DNA of 64,000 nt. Source: Propionimicrobium lymphophilum DSM 4903. GTDB taxonomy: Bacteria; Actinomycetota; Actinomycetes; Propionibacteriales; Propionibacteriaceae. Positions 52,933-61,375 of the stretch are shown here, one piece after another. The stretch spans positions 496,001-560,000 of the forward strand of contig NZ_AUIB01000001.1 in the NCBI RefSeq assembly GCF_000423485.1, in the 5' to 3' direction. The notes under the pieces are model-generated. The model saw only the letters and a list, made by a program, of their open reading frames with translations. It had not been told where the DNA came from and ran no database searches. Position numbers and translations under genes: made by a program. Numbering within the stretch: position 1 is the first letter of the stretch; the number at the start of each line of letters is the position of its first letter.

Positions 52933-53936
52933 TAGGAAAGTTCGCCACAGATTGGCTTTTCTAGCCACTGTCTAACCTGCTCGCTATTCATTCCTTGCGA
53001 GAGTAGGAAGATCAGCTTGGCGTAGGTCGCCTCGAGCGTCATATCGGCTGAACCAACACATCCCGCGCGGGCAAGCACTCGACCTGCCTCGTAGGTGCTC
53101 AAGGCCACGTCGGCTAGTTGGCACTGTGAAGAAATGACCACAGGCACACCTGAGGCAACCGTTTCGGCTAATACGTCGACGAAACCCGGCTCGACGGAGG
53201 GACAGTTGCCCATGCCGTACGCCCTAATGATGACCGCCTCCGGAGCGGGCGCCAACAGCGCGCGTAACCGCTGGGCGGTGATGCCAGGAACCAGGTCGAT
53301 CATCGCGACGTCGTGCTGACGGTACGGAGCTGGTTTACCCCAAGGTAGCGGCTGCGTATCGCGGCTTTGTGAGTGTGCCGCCCAACGCCAGGGTACGCCG
53401 GCGATAGCCAACGGATGCGCAAGGGGAGTCTCGAACCCATTGAAACCCCACGAGGAGGTTTTACTGCTTCGGTTACCCGCCAGCAGGTAGTCGCCGAAGT
53501 AAAGACAGACACCTTTGGTCTTAGGCGAGAACGCTGCGGTGATCGCGCCGATCACGTTCTTGCCCGCATCAGAGTCCGCGGCTATCAGCGGCAACTGGGA
53601 TCCGGTGAGAACAACTGGGGTGTCGTCCCCGGCGCGTGCGAAAGAAAGCGCCGCAGCCGTGTAGCTCATGGTGTCCGTGCCATGCAGGATCACGTAACTA
53701 TCAGCAGGATTTTCTTCGATCGTGTCGAGGATAGTTTGCCAGTCATGCGGAGTGGCACTCGAGGAGTCGATCAGGTGGTCCAGCGATTTAAGCCGGATTT
53801 TGGCCGTGATTTCTGAGCCTTCCATCAACCCGTTCAACCATTTCGACATTTCCTCGTCGCTAATGCCTGGAACTAGGCCTTTATCAGACGGCACCATTCC
53901 GATGGTGCCGCCGGTGTAGATCACCTGAATATCCAT
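52932..53936 (-). CDS. ansA: L-asparaginase, cytoplasmic type I
   Basis: Hydrolyses asparagine to aspartate and ammonia. The 334-residue protein begins MDIQVIYTGGTIGMVPSDKG with the first threonine motif (YTGGTIGM), and ILHGTDTMSYTAAALSF is the second (GTDT). The catalytic lysine and Ser/Thr neighbours lie between. No signal peptide is seen, so it is cytoplasmic. GCVGSADMTLEATYAKLIFL is the C-terminal helix of the family. The ATG follows GGAGTAAAAA at the end of a wrecked amino acid permease gene, so the asparaginase may have lost its original promoter and operon partner. Confidence 0.92.
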   Translation of the reverse strand: MDIQVIYTGGTIGMVPSDKGLVPGISDEEMSKWLNGLMEGSEITAKIRLKSLDHLIDSSSATPHDWQTILDTIEENPADSYVILHGTDTMSYTAAALSFARAGDDTPVVLTGSQLPLIAADSDAGKNVIGAITAAFSPKTKGVCLYFGDYLLAGNRSSKTSSWGFNGFETPLAHPLAIAGVPWRWAAHSQSRDTQPLPWGKPAPYRQHDVAMIDLVPGITAQRLRALLAPAPEAVIIRAYGMGNCPSVEPGFVDVLAETVASGVPVVISSQCQLADVALSTYEAGRVLARAGCVGSADMTLEATYAKLIFLLSQGMNSEQVRQWLEKPICGELS

Positions 53937-53942
53937 TTTTTA

Positions 53943-54297
53943 CTCCGCTTTCTCTTCTTCTACGTCCTCTTCGAAGATGGAGTCCATCAGATCCAGGGTC
54001 GCGCGATGCCGATGGCTGCGAGGCTTATAACTATCTCGAATGCCCCGGTGGGGTAGATGTAGTTGACCAGAACGCCGATAAGACCGAGGACGGGCGGTGC
54101 ACAGTCAGATTATCTAGAGCACGAAACATGGTAAGCGCGAATAATCCGCAAAGCGCGTAGGAGACTGCTAGCGCCGGACCACCTTGAGCTAGTCGTCCGC
54201 CAGCACCAAGGAAAAGCCCGTAGCGATGGAGCCGGCGCTGGCGATCATCTGGATGTGTCGGTTCCTTTGAGCATTGTTGTAGCCAACATCGGGCTTG
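53943..54297 (-). pseudogene. Remnant of an amino acid permease (APC family) upstream of asparaginase
   Basis: Minus-strand debris of one gene, in several frames. Near 54290-54230 there is [17 protein letters not shown], the permease N-terminus (usually KNRHIQLIALGGAIGTG). A one-base shift later comes [20 protein letters not shown] and [14 protein letters not shown], the first two helices. Then most of the protein is missing, and a late helix [20 protein letters not shown] (VISLAAIGI next) appears, followed by the C-terminal tail LMDSIFEEDVEEEKAE and stop. Two frame changes plus internal deletions make it non-functional. The tail ends 6 bases before the asparaginase ATG, the usual operon order for amino acid uptake and use. 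Confidence 0.8.
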
Positions 54298-54544
54298 TCC
54301 TGGTTGAGTACCTTCTATGAGCTAGACATACCTAACCTGCCTGTAAATCCATGTGGACTAATGAAGACGCGTTCAATAGAAGACCGCTGTTATCAATTTG
54401 CTAGCAAAACTATAATCTGTGAATTATCTGAGAGCGAGAAGAGGGGGATGAAATTTACCCTCTTGGAATCCTTTGAGAAAATTCGTTTTTGGGTGAGTTA
54501 TTCAGGTTCCTGACTTGGTCAAAGATTATCTGGCGCCAGAGATT
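54298..54544. other. Intergenic region, no recognisable feature
   Basis: About 250 bases, AT-rich, between the permease remnant and the pdxS terminator. One 72-codon open frame (54295-54513, plus strand) has no ribosome site and no family resemblance that I can see. Likely further debris of lost sequence. Confidence 0.5.
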
Positions 54545-54587
54545 AAAAATTCCCCTTTCAAACGATTCATCGCTCGAAAGGGGAATT
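54545..54587 (-). terminator. Terminator of pdxS
   Basis: Perfect 12-base stem AATTCCCCTTTC/GAAAGGGGAATT with a 16-base loop, followed on the minus strand by a run of five T residues. It is about 10 bases past the pdxS stop. Confidence 0.88.
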
Positions 54588-54596
54588 GAAGGAGGG

Positions 54597-55463
54597 CTAG
54601 CGGCCTTCCATGATCACCTTGATTTCGTCGGGGTTGATGCCAACCATGGCCTCGCCCAGATCCTTTGAAACCTCGGCGATCAGTTCGGAGTTGGTTGGGT
54701 TTTCTGCCGCTTTGACGATCGCTTCGGCGCGTTTCTTCGGGTTGCCGGAAGCGAAGATACCCGAACCAACGAAAACGCCCTCAGCTCCGAGCTGACGCAT
54801 CAACGCAGCGTCTGCAGGAGTAGCTACACCGCCTGCGGAGAAGTTAGGCACCGGGAGCTTTCCGTTGTCTCTAACGTAGCGAAGCAACTCCACGGGAACG
54901 GCCAACTCTTTGGCCTCGTTAAACAGAGCGTCTTCGCGTAGGGAGCCGATGCGGGCGATCTCCTCGTTGATGGTGCGCATGTGGCGAACAGCCTGAACCA
55001 CGTCGCCAGTTCCTGCTTCGCCTTTGGTGCGAATCATCGCAGCACCTTCAGCGATTCGGCGTAGGGCCTCGCCAAGGTTGCGGGCTCCACACACGAATGG
55101 GGTGGAGAAATTGGTCTTGTCGATGTGGTAGACGTCATCAGCGGGGGAGAGCACCTCAGACTCGTCGATGAAATCGATGCCGATTGCCTCGAGGATTTGA
55201 GCTTCTACGAAGTGGCCGATGCGGGCTTTAGCCATAACCGGAATGTCGACTGCCTTCTGAATCGTGGAGATCATGCCGGGGTCAGACATCCTCGAAACGC
55301 CGCCGGCCGCGCGAATGTCTGCGGGGATCCGCTCCAACGCCATGACTGCTTTAGCGCCTGCTCCCTGAGCAATTTCCGCCTGCTCGGGGGTGGTGACGTC
55401 CATGATGACGCCTCCACGGAATTGATATGAGGGGTTATTGGAAGGATCGAACCAGCGTGTCAC
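54597..55463 (-). CDS. pdxS: Pyridoxal 5'-phosphate synthase, synthase subunit
   Basis: PdxS joins ribose-5-phosphate, glyceraldehyde-3-phosphate and ammonia to form pyridoxal phosphate. The 288-residue protein has [40 protein letters not shown], the lysine motif [27 protein letters not shown], and [20 protein letters not shown] with the second lysine. GTG start with AAGGAG 5 bases upstream. The glutaminase partner PdxT is not beside it in this window, and a terminator follows directly, so here the gene is monocistronic. It is divergent from the PdxR-type regulator. Confidence 0.95.
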   Translation of the reverse strand: MTRWFDPSNNPSYQFRGGVIMDVTTPEQAEIAQGAGAKAVMALERIPADIRAAGGVSRMSDPGMISTIQKAVDIPVMAKARIGHFVEAQILEAIGIDFIDESEVLSPADDVYHIDKTNFSTPFVCGARNLGEALRRIAEGAAMIRTKGEAGTGDVVQAVRHMRTINEEIARIGSLREDALFNEAKELAVPVELLRYVRDNGKLPVPNFSAGGVATPADAALMRQLGAEGVFVGSGIFASGNPKKRAEAIVKAAENPTNSELIAEVSKDLGEAMVGINPDEIKVIMEGR

Positions 55464-55483
55464 TTTTACTCCTTGAAAATTTG

Positions 55484-55497
55484 GGTTTGCACAAACC
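55484..55497. promoter_or_regulatory. Palindrome and CAGATT repeats in the pdxS-pdxR intergenic region
   Basis: GGTTTG-CA-CAAACC, a 6-2-6 inverted repeat just upstream of the pdxS ribosome site. Further toward pdxR the hexamer CAGATT occurs twice (55527-55532 and 55551-55556), 24 bases apart. MocR-type regulators bind direct repeats, so these are candidate PdxR sites. Confidence 0.4.
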
Positions 55498-55559
55498 GTA
55501 TCGCGAGTTAGCCTTATTGGTATGTCCAGATTTGGTAGTTCTTTTAAGGTCAGATTCTG

Positions 55560-56921
55560 ATGTTGACCTATCGACTATCACCAGAATCGGGCGCTCCTCT
55601 TTATGAGCAGCTCTATAACGCGATTCGAAGCGACATAGAAGAGGGAGGGCTTATCCCTGGCCAGAAATTACCCTCGAAGCGGTCGTTTGCAAAGAACTTG
55701 GGAGTCAGTGTGATCACTGTTGAGGGCGCATTGGAGCAGCTGATCGTTGAGGGCTATCTATTTTCGAAGCCTCGCTCCGGGTTTTTCGTTGCCAAAAACA
55801 TGCGAGCGCCCAAGAAGAAGCTTCCGGTTACGAAGGCCAAGGTGATGATGGAAAAGGAAAACTGGCGAATAGATCTGGCTAAGGGCGCTAACAGGCCAGA
55901 TCTGTTCCCGTTTTCCCGCTGGGCGAAGACCGTTCGCGAAGTAGTCTCTCATGAACCTGAACGCATCTTGCTGGGCAAGCTCCCGCCACAGGGCTTACCC
56001 AGGCTTAGGGAGGCAATAGCTGACTACCTTCGAGGGGGGCGGGGGATGAGCGTCTGCGGTGAGCAGATCATTATTGGTGCGGGCGCACAGTATCTTTATA
56101 CAACTCTCGTGCAGTTGCTCGGTCGTGATCTTGTATACGCCATCGAGAACCCTGGATATCCGAGGCTGAACAAGATTTATCGCGCCGACGGGGTGACTCC
56201 GAAGTTTCTGGAGCTGGATGCAGCGGGCGCTGCAGTGCCCAGCGCTGACGTTGACGTGATTCATGTCAGCCCGTCCCACCAATTTCCGACCGGAGTCGTG
56301 ATGCCGATTGGTCGTCGCCAGCAACTGCTGAATTGGGCAGGCACTGATAAATACATCATCGAGGATGACTACGACTGGGAATTCAGGTTCTCTGGTATGC
56401 CCATTCCGTCGCTGCAATCAATCGACGCGTTTGATCGCGTGATTTACCTGAATACGTTCACTCAATCGTTGGGTTCTGCAGTGCGAATCGCTTATGCCGT
56501 TCTCCCGGAAAGCCTAAGCATAAAATTTGCCGAAAAGCTCTCGTTTTTCTCCAATTCCGTTTCCGCACTAGACCAACTTGTTTTAGCCAAGTTCCTCGAG
56601 GACGGAAACTTCGAAAGGCACGTATCTCGGCTAAGGGTGGCGTATCGCTCGGTGCGAGACCTGCTGATAGATCAACTTGAGGAATTGGGGATTCCTGTGC
56701 TGAACACGAACTCCGGTCTGAGCTTCTTGGCCAAGTTTGAAAACCCCAAGATCGCCAAGATCCTGGCAAAGCAAGGGATCAGATTGCCCTCCTTGGCCTC
56801 GTATTCGCTGAGTGACGCACGGGGCCGAGGAAAGCACTGGTATTACCTGTCCTTCGCCTCGCTAACCAACCAATCGGCTCAGGAAGTGTTGGACGCGATT
56901 AAAGCCGCAATTAAGAGTTAG
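55560..56921 (+). CDS. pdxR: PdxR-type transcription regulator (MocR family: GntR DNA-binding plus aminotransferase-like domain)
   Basis: 453-residue regulator. The N-terminal winged helix is of GntR type: [60 protein letters not shown] and [11 protein letters not shown]. The rest is a fold-type I aminotransferase domain without a catalytic role: [79 protein letters not shown] and [14 protein letters not shown], with an expected PLP lysine near [17 protein letters not shown] (there the residue is not a lysine). Adjacent to and divergent from pdxS, the classic arrangement for PdxR, which activates PLP synthesis when PLP is short. Convergent with the next aminotransferase gene, overlapping by 11 bases. 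Confidence 0.9.
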   Translation: MLTYRLSPESGAPLYEQLYNAIRSDIEEGGLIPGQKLPSKRSFAKNLGVSVITVEGALEQLIVEGYLFSKPRSGFFVAKNMRAPKKKLPVTKAKVMMEKENWRIDLAKGANRPDLFPFSRWAKTVREVVSHEPERILLGKLPPQGLPRLREAIADYLRGGRGMSVCGEQIIIGAGAQYLYTTLVQLLGRDLVYAIENPGYPRLNKIYRADGVTPKFLELDAAGAAVPSADVDVIHVSPSHQFPTGVVMPIGRRQQLLNWAGTDKYIIEDDYDWEFRFSGMPIPSLQSIDAFDRVIYLNTFTQSLGSAVRIAYAVLPESLSIKFAEKLSFFSNSVSALDQLVLAKFLEDGNFERHVSRLRVAYRSVRDLLIDQLEELGIPVLNTNSGLSFLAKFENPKIAKILAKQGIRLPSLASYSLSDARGRGKHWYYLSFASLTNQSAQEVLDAIKAAIKS

Positions 56922-58068
56922 CCTCGACAATCTCGTCTATAGCCATGACCAGCGTGTTTGAGGAATGTCGAAATACTTTCGGCTCTAGCAGTAGAGAAAG
57001 AGAAGCGAATCCGTCGATCAGCAGGTCGAAGAAGTAGCCGGGCTGGACTGTTATCTGATGCTTCTCGATCAACTCCAAGACTAAGTTCTCCTCATTTATG
57101 AACGAAGGGAAGCGTAAGAGGACGCTCCAGCCGCCCTCGGGAGACAATATGCTAATCGTACCCGTGCGGCTGAGCTCGACTATTTCCTTTAAGGTCTGGA
57201 GGTTTCGCCGGGTGCGCTGACCTATCCTTTTCTGCTGTGAGGGGATTTCTGCAAGAAGATTTGGCAATTGCGCAGTAATCAATTGGCTCATCGGCAGGTA
57301 AGAATCGGCTATTAAGTCCAAGCGTTCCAGCGCCTCGTCGGCTTGCTCTTTTGGCCCGCTGGTTTGCAGCCAGGCTAGCTTGGCGCCAGGCGCGCCCAAG
57401 TTTTTCGAGAGCCCATCTAGGGCGAAAGTAAGTACGGAATCCTCGCCGGCAAGCCTTTGCCCGCAACCGTTCAGCTCGTATTCGAAGAACACTTCGTCGG
57501 CGATCAGCGCGAGGTGGTATTTTCGGCAAATGCTGATTATCTTGGTTCGTTCGTCTTTGGCCAGGTAAGAGCCCGTCGGGTTGTTTGGGTTAATGACAAT
57601 AAGGGCCTTGAGTCTTTCTTGGTTTTCTGCAGCGAGCGTTTCTAACTGGGCCGTGTCGATCCACCATGACCCGTCCCAATGCATCGTGTAGTCAAGTACT
57701 TCCGCGCACTCCAGAGCGGCCAGGTTGCTAATGAGTGGGTATCCGGGCCTTGGCGCGAGAACCGCGTCTCCCGGGTCGCAAAGAAGCTTAATCAGCCAGC
57801 TGTAGGCCGCCGAAGTTGAACCCAGTAGATGAAGGCGGTTCGGGTCAACCTCACCGCGGTAGCGGTTCGATAAGAACTGCGCTAAAAGTTTTCTTGAGGC
57901 TAAGTCGCCCCTCGCCTCGGCGTGATAAAGACCTGGCGCGCTTTTTGAGCAGAAGCCATGCCGTGTGGGGTTTGAGTCACTTAGATTGACCAGAGTGCCT
58001 TGGTGGCTTTCGAGCGCAATGCTGATCGAATTTGGCTGAAGGTGAGGAGCGCGGGTAGAAAATCTCAC
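56911..58068 (-). CDS. PLP-dependent aminotransferase, class I/II
   Basis: Fold-type I aminotransferase of unknown substrate, 385 residues. It starts at a GTG giving VRFSTRAPHLQPNSISIALE; the longer open frame (to 58218) has no family N-terminus. Landmarks are LVNLSDSNPTRHGF, ARGDLASRKLLAQFLSNRYR, VINPNNPTGSYLA, IADEVFFEYELNG and FALDGLSKNLGAPGAKLAWL with the PLP lysine in SKN. It lies 3' to 3' with pdxR and close to PLP biosynthesis, but that may only reflect proximity. Its upstream neighbour is the metal-uptake locus in the opposite direction. Confidence 0.88.
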   Translation of the reverse strand: MRFSTRAPHLQPNSISIALESHQGTLVNLSDSNPTRHGFCSKSAPGLYHAEARGDLASRKLLAQFLSNRYRGEVDPNRLHLLGSTSAAYSWLIKLLCDPGDAVLAPRPGYPLISNLAALECAEVLDYTMHWDGSWWIDTAQLETLAAENQERLKALIVINPNNPTGSYLAKDERTKIISICRKYHLALIADEVFFEYELNGCGQRLAGEDSVLTFALDGLSKNLGAPGAKLAWLQTSGPKEQADEALERLDLIADSYLPMSQLITAQLPNLLAEIPSQQKRIGQRTRRNLQTLKEIVELSRTGTISILSPEGGWSVLLRFPSFINEENLVLELIEKHQITVQPGYFFDLLIDGFASLSLLLEPKVFRHSSNTLVMAIDEIVEANS

Positions 58069-58182
58069 AGTCCCAGAGTAACTGGTGGGTTCGCGCCGCT
58101 GTGTCGCAAGAAAAACTAAACAACTAGCTATATTGAGGGCCCGAGTATTCCGTGCCCTCAATTTGTTTTCTTGGGGTTTGCT

Positions 58183-58238
58183 TTGACATGACCGAGATGT
58201 ATGATTCTCATTAATCAATAATGAGAATCGTTATCATT
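58183..58238 (+). promoter_or_regulatory. Promoter region with three Fur/Zur-type half-sites before the metal-uptake operon
   Basis: A TTGACA hexamer (58183-58188) is followed by overlapping inverted repeats. GATTCTCATTA-ATCAA-TAATGAGAATC (58203-58229) is a perfect 11-5-11 repeat. AATGAGAA-TCG-TTATCATT (58220-58238) is an 8-3-8 repeat with one mismatch between arms. The middle half-site AATGAGAA is shared by both. Their T-rich/A-rich form with TCATT/AATGA arms resembles Fur-superfamily boxes (Zur or Fur). TATGAT at 58200-58205 is a possible -10. The GTG start is 14 bases after the last half-site. Confidence 0.6.
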
Positions 58239-58252
58239 TAGGAAGGCTGCTA

Positions 58253-61200
58253 GTGCTCAGCTTCAAGAAAACGGCATGCGCCGTGATAGCCGCTTGTGTG
58301 GCGATAGGTGCTGCTCCGTTAGCGCACGCACAATCAGATTTGCTCGTTGCAACTCAGGGTCACGTCGACGCGCCCAAGGTGTTTTGGGAAGGTTCGGCTA
58401 ACAATTTCACCCTGAAGACCAACTTCGGGCCAAACCCTGTTCCCATAGAACAATCGATTCTGTGGGTTGGGAAGGGCTATTCCTCGAAGGCACAACAGCA
58501 ATATTTTTACGAGATAACGAAGGGCGACGGTAGCAAGCTGGATTTCGCTGGTAACAAAGGAGATCTGCTTTATCTGGCTCCCCAAAACCCAAGCGCAAAC
58601 GCGCAAGACCCGATCTGGGCAGGTTTCGGGGCAGACACGGCAGTCCCGATTGAGAACTTCCGCGATCAAGCATTTACCCTCGACATGGTTGGATTCGACG
58701 GTCCTGGACGAATGGAAATGTTCCGCTATGGTCCAGGCTGGGATAAAGCAGAACGGATGCTTTCCAGTCACGATGTGGGGATGCGCTCTGCGTTCATGAA
58801 TGCTGGTTCGCACACTCACAACAACACGACATTCACCCGTCCTGGACGATACGAAATAATGTACAAAGCTACCGCCCGCGGCAATCACGGGTTGATCTCT
58901 TCGACACCGCAAAAACTAGTTTGGCAGGTTGGTGGGACGAAGCCGTCTCCAGAAGACCTAGGCGATGTAGCTGCCGCTTACAACGCTTCATCGGCCGACG
59001 AGTCGAGCGATTTCTTCCCGAAGTTCACGCTTTCCAAGAACGACAAATTGGAAAAAGATGGCGATGACAAGCTGACCAAGATGACTTTCACCACCTCTGA
59101 TGCTTCCGATCAGGGTACGGCTGTCTTCTACATTGATGGCTACTACCTAGCTGAGGTGCCCGTAGTGGACGGGTCAGCGGAGTGGACCGAGATGATCGGT
59201 TCTCAGACCTCCAACTTCCAGGTCGTCTACGTTCCGAAGTCGGGCGACAGCCCGCGCTGGGTTTCTGCGCCGGTCAGCTACACAACCGGGCAGGCAACTA
59301 CGTCCACTAATCAGCTAGGTGAATTTCCGCAGAAGAACAGCCAGGATCCTGCACCCGAATTTAACAATCCCGGCTTCTCAGACGGTTCTAAGGAAGTCAG
59401 CGTAAGCGCAAAGACTGAGAGCAACAAGTTTTCTAACATCACCGTGCAGCCGGCGGACGATCGCATGACGGTAAACGTCAAAGGTGGATACTTCAACAAG
59501 GCTGAGGACAAATACGTGGACTGCGATGTTGAATTTGTCTCCTCTCCAGGTCATAGAACCTATTTAGCGCCGTCTGATGGTTGCCAAAAACCGGAAACGA
59601 CGCTTCGGCTTAAGCTGATTCCACACCCCAGTGATTACCGATCCGGCGTAGATTTTGAGCAAGGGCAAGGCGGACAGGGCAGCCAGACTCTTAGCTTTGG
59701 CCCAAAAGATCAGTCCCAATTTGGTTCAAGCTCGAAGCCATCTGAGAACAATCCCGAAAGTAACGGCAATAGCGCTTCTGCTGAAGCAAATCAGCAATCT
59801 AATGGTTTAGATGCCAAGCAGGTCACGATTAATAACGGTCACTTAGATATTGGGCCGGTTCCTGGTGAATCTGGCTTGCAGATTGCTATCGGTGACGACT
59901 CTCGTCAATACGCGAACAAGACCGTGCTTCGCGCACCTGAGAGCGTCAACATCGAGCTCAACAGGCACGCAGTTCAGATTAAGGGGCCTGGCCAGAAGGG
60001 CGTATTTGCTTCTAAGTCTTACAACTTCTTAGGCGATAACGGCACAAGCTTGTGGGTTATTTCCGGGCAGCAGATAAACGGAGTTCCGTGGGTCGGTTTC
60101 TCGACCGAGCGTGTTGATCACTCCGAATACCCCAATGGTGTGAACCTTCGCATCTCCTCAATTTCTGCTCCTGAAGGCGGCAAATGGTGGGCCTTCACTA
60201 GTGACGTCTCTGACGATGTCCAGATGATTGCCTCGTCGGATAAGGCGGGCGAAATAATTGCCAAGAGCCCGACACATATGCACAACAACTGGGTATTCTC
60301 CAAGCCAGGCGAATACCTGATCGGTGTCGAGGCATTTGGCACGAACGCTTCCGGAGAGTTCAAAACCAAGCAGGCGAAAATAAAATTCACTGTTAATGGA
60401 AAGGACGATCAGCAGAGCGGCGACACTAACAGGGTAGTGGTTGGCGGAAGTAGCGATCGGTCAGCTTCTGGCTCGACTGACGGGTTGAACAAAGTCGGAC
60501 AGGCCGGTAGCGCAGCGCCCACAGGTGGCGGTAGTGCAGGCAGTTCGGCTGCGGGAGCGGCTAAAGAGGTATGTCTGCCTGTCGAGGGCGCTAGCAGCGC
60601 CGGATCCGTTGCCACTGAAGGTCACTTCGACCTCGGGGCGCGAATCGAAGACGGAAAGCTAGTCGCTTCGCTAAAGGATGATCGCAATCAGCCTGCGTCC
60701 TGGGTGGATCCTGCCTCCGTGGCATTCCAGCTCGGCGACCAGGCCAAGCTGAAGGCGCCAGATGCTTTGAGTTTCATCTCCAAAGCCGGTCAGGATGTCT
60801 GGATGATCCAGTCCAGTCAACAGGAAGGCGTGCCCTGGCTTGGCTTCAACACCATGCACGAGTCCATCGTCGAGCTGACAGAAGGCACGATCACCTGGAA
60901 GCTCGACTCCGTGGAGGGCCCGGGCAAGATGGCTGCGTTCACATCGGGCACTTTCGGTGGCGGTATCGGAGACAGGATTTTCGACAATGTAGGCGGGCCA
61001 ACTAGCTACACGGTGGCTAAGAACACCCACATGCACCCGAACTTCGCCTTTACCGAAGCCGGCGACTACAAGGTTTCGCTTACCGCAACTGCAAAGGGCA
61101 AGAATGGCGAGGAACTCAGCGCCAAGACCGTTCTGAACTTCAGCGCAGGTTCAGAAGCAAAAGTTCCCACAGTCCAGGGCTCAACAGCCAAAGACGGTAA

Positions 61201-61375
61201 ACCGCTAGTCTCCGAGGACGGCAAAAAACTGGGACGCACGCCCTCGGGCGAGGTCTGCGAGCTCGGAGCCGGAAACTTACCTTCGACGGGAGCGGCCGCC
61301 GGACAGGGTGCGGCTCTACTCGCAGCCCTCGTAATTGGTGCTTCGATTCTTGGCCGCCGCTACGTGAAGCCATGA
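58253..61375 (+). CDS. LPxTG-anchored surface protein with three actinobacterial surface-anchored repeats
   Basis: 1040-residue secreted wall protein. Residues 1-26 are a signal peptide ending AHA. Three copies of the 'choice-of-anchor M' actinobacterial surface repeat (TIGR03769 type) follow at about 35-227, 527-715 and 789-966. Each starts with GH(V/L/F)D and ends near a His-x-His motif: SHTHNNTTFTRPGRYE, THMHNNWVFSKPGEYL and THMHPNFAFTEAGDYK. The first copy is the most divergent. Between copies 1 and 2 there is a beta-rich domain (about 228-345) and a long Ser/Asn/Gly-rich linker. LPSTG (about 1009) with a hydrophobic segment and RRYVKP tail is a sortase signal. GTG start with AGGAAGG upstream. 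It heads an operon with the metal-binding lipoprotein and is probably the wall-facing metal-capturing component. Confidence 0.88.
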   Translation: MLSFKKTACAVIAACVAIGAAPLAHAQSDLLVATQGHVDAPKVFWEGSANNFTLKTNFGPNPVPIEQSILWVGKGYSSKAQQQYFYEITKGDGSKLDFAGNKGDLLYLAPQNPSANAQDPIWAGFGADTAVPIENFRDQAFTLDMVGFDGPGRMEMFRYGPGWDKAERMLSSHDVGMRSAFMNAGSHTHNNTTFTRPGRYEIMYKATARGNHGLISSTPQKLVWQVGGTKPSPEDLGDVAAAYNASSADESSDFFPKFTLSKNDKLEKDGDDKLTKMTFTTSDASDQGTAVFYIDGYYLAEVPVVDGSAEWTEMIGSQTSNFQVVYVPKSGDSPRWVSAPVSYTTGQATTSTNQLGEFPQKNSQDPAPEFNNPGFSDGSKEVSVSAKTESNKFSNITVQPADDRMTVNVKGGYFNKAEDKYVDCDVEFVSSPGHRTYLAPSDGCQKPETTLRLKLIPHPSDYRSGVDFEQGQGGQGSQTLSFGPKDQSQFGSSSKPSENNPESNGNSASAEANQQSNGLDAKQVTINNGHLDIGPVPGESGLQIAIGDDSRQYANKTVLRAPESVNIELNRHAVQIKGPGQKGVFASKSYNFLGDNGTSLWVISGQQINGVPWVGFSTERVDHSEYPNGVNLRISSISAPEGGKWWAFTSDVSDDVQMIASSDKAGEIIAKSPTHMHNNWVFSKPGEYLIGVEAFGTNASGEFKTKQAKIKFTVNGKDDQQSGDTNRVVVGGSSDRSASGSTDGLNKVGQAGSAAPTGGGSAGSSAAGAAKEVCLPVEGASSAGSVATEGHFDLGARIEDGKLVASLKDDRNQPASWVDPASVAFQLGDQAKLKAPDALSFISKAGQDVWMIQSSQQEGVPWLGFNTMHESIVELTEGTITWKLDSVEGPGKMAAFTSGTFGGGIGDRIFDNVGGPTSYTVAKNTHMHPNFAFTEAGDYKVSLTATAKGKNGEELSAKTVLNFSAGSEAKVPTVQGSTAKDGKPLVSEDGKKLGRTPSGEVCELGAGNLPSTGAAAGQGAALLAALVIGASILGRRYVKP

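Noticed and set aside
54295-54513. Possible 72-residue protein on the plus strand
   Set aside because: No ribosome site, no recognisable family, and located between a dead gene and a terminator.
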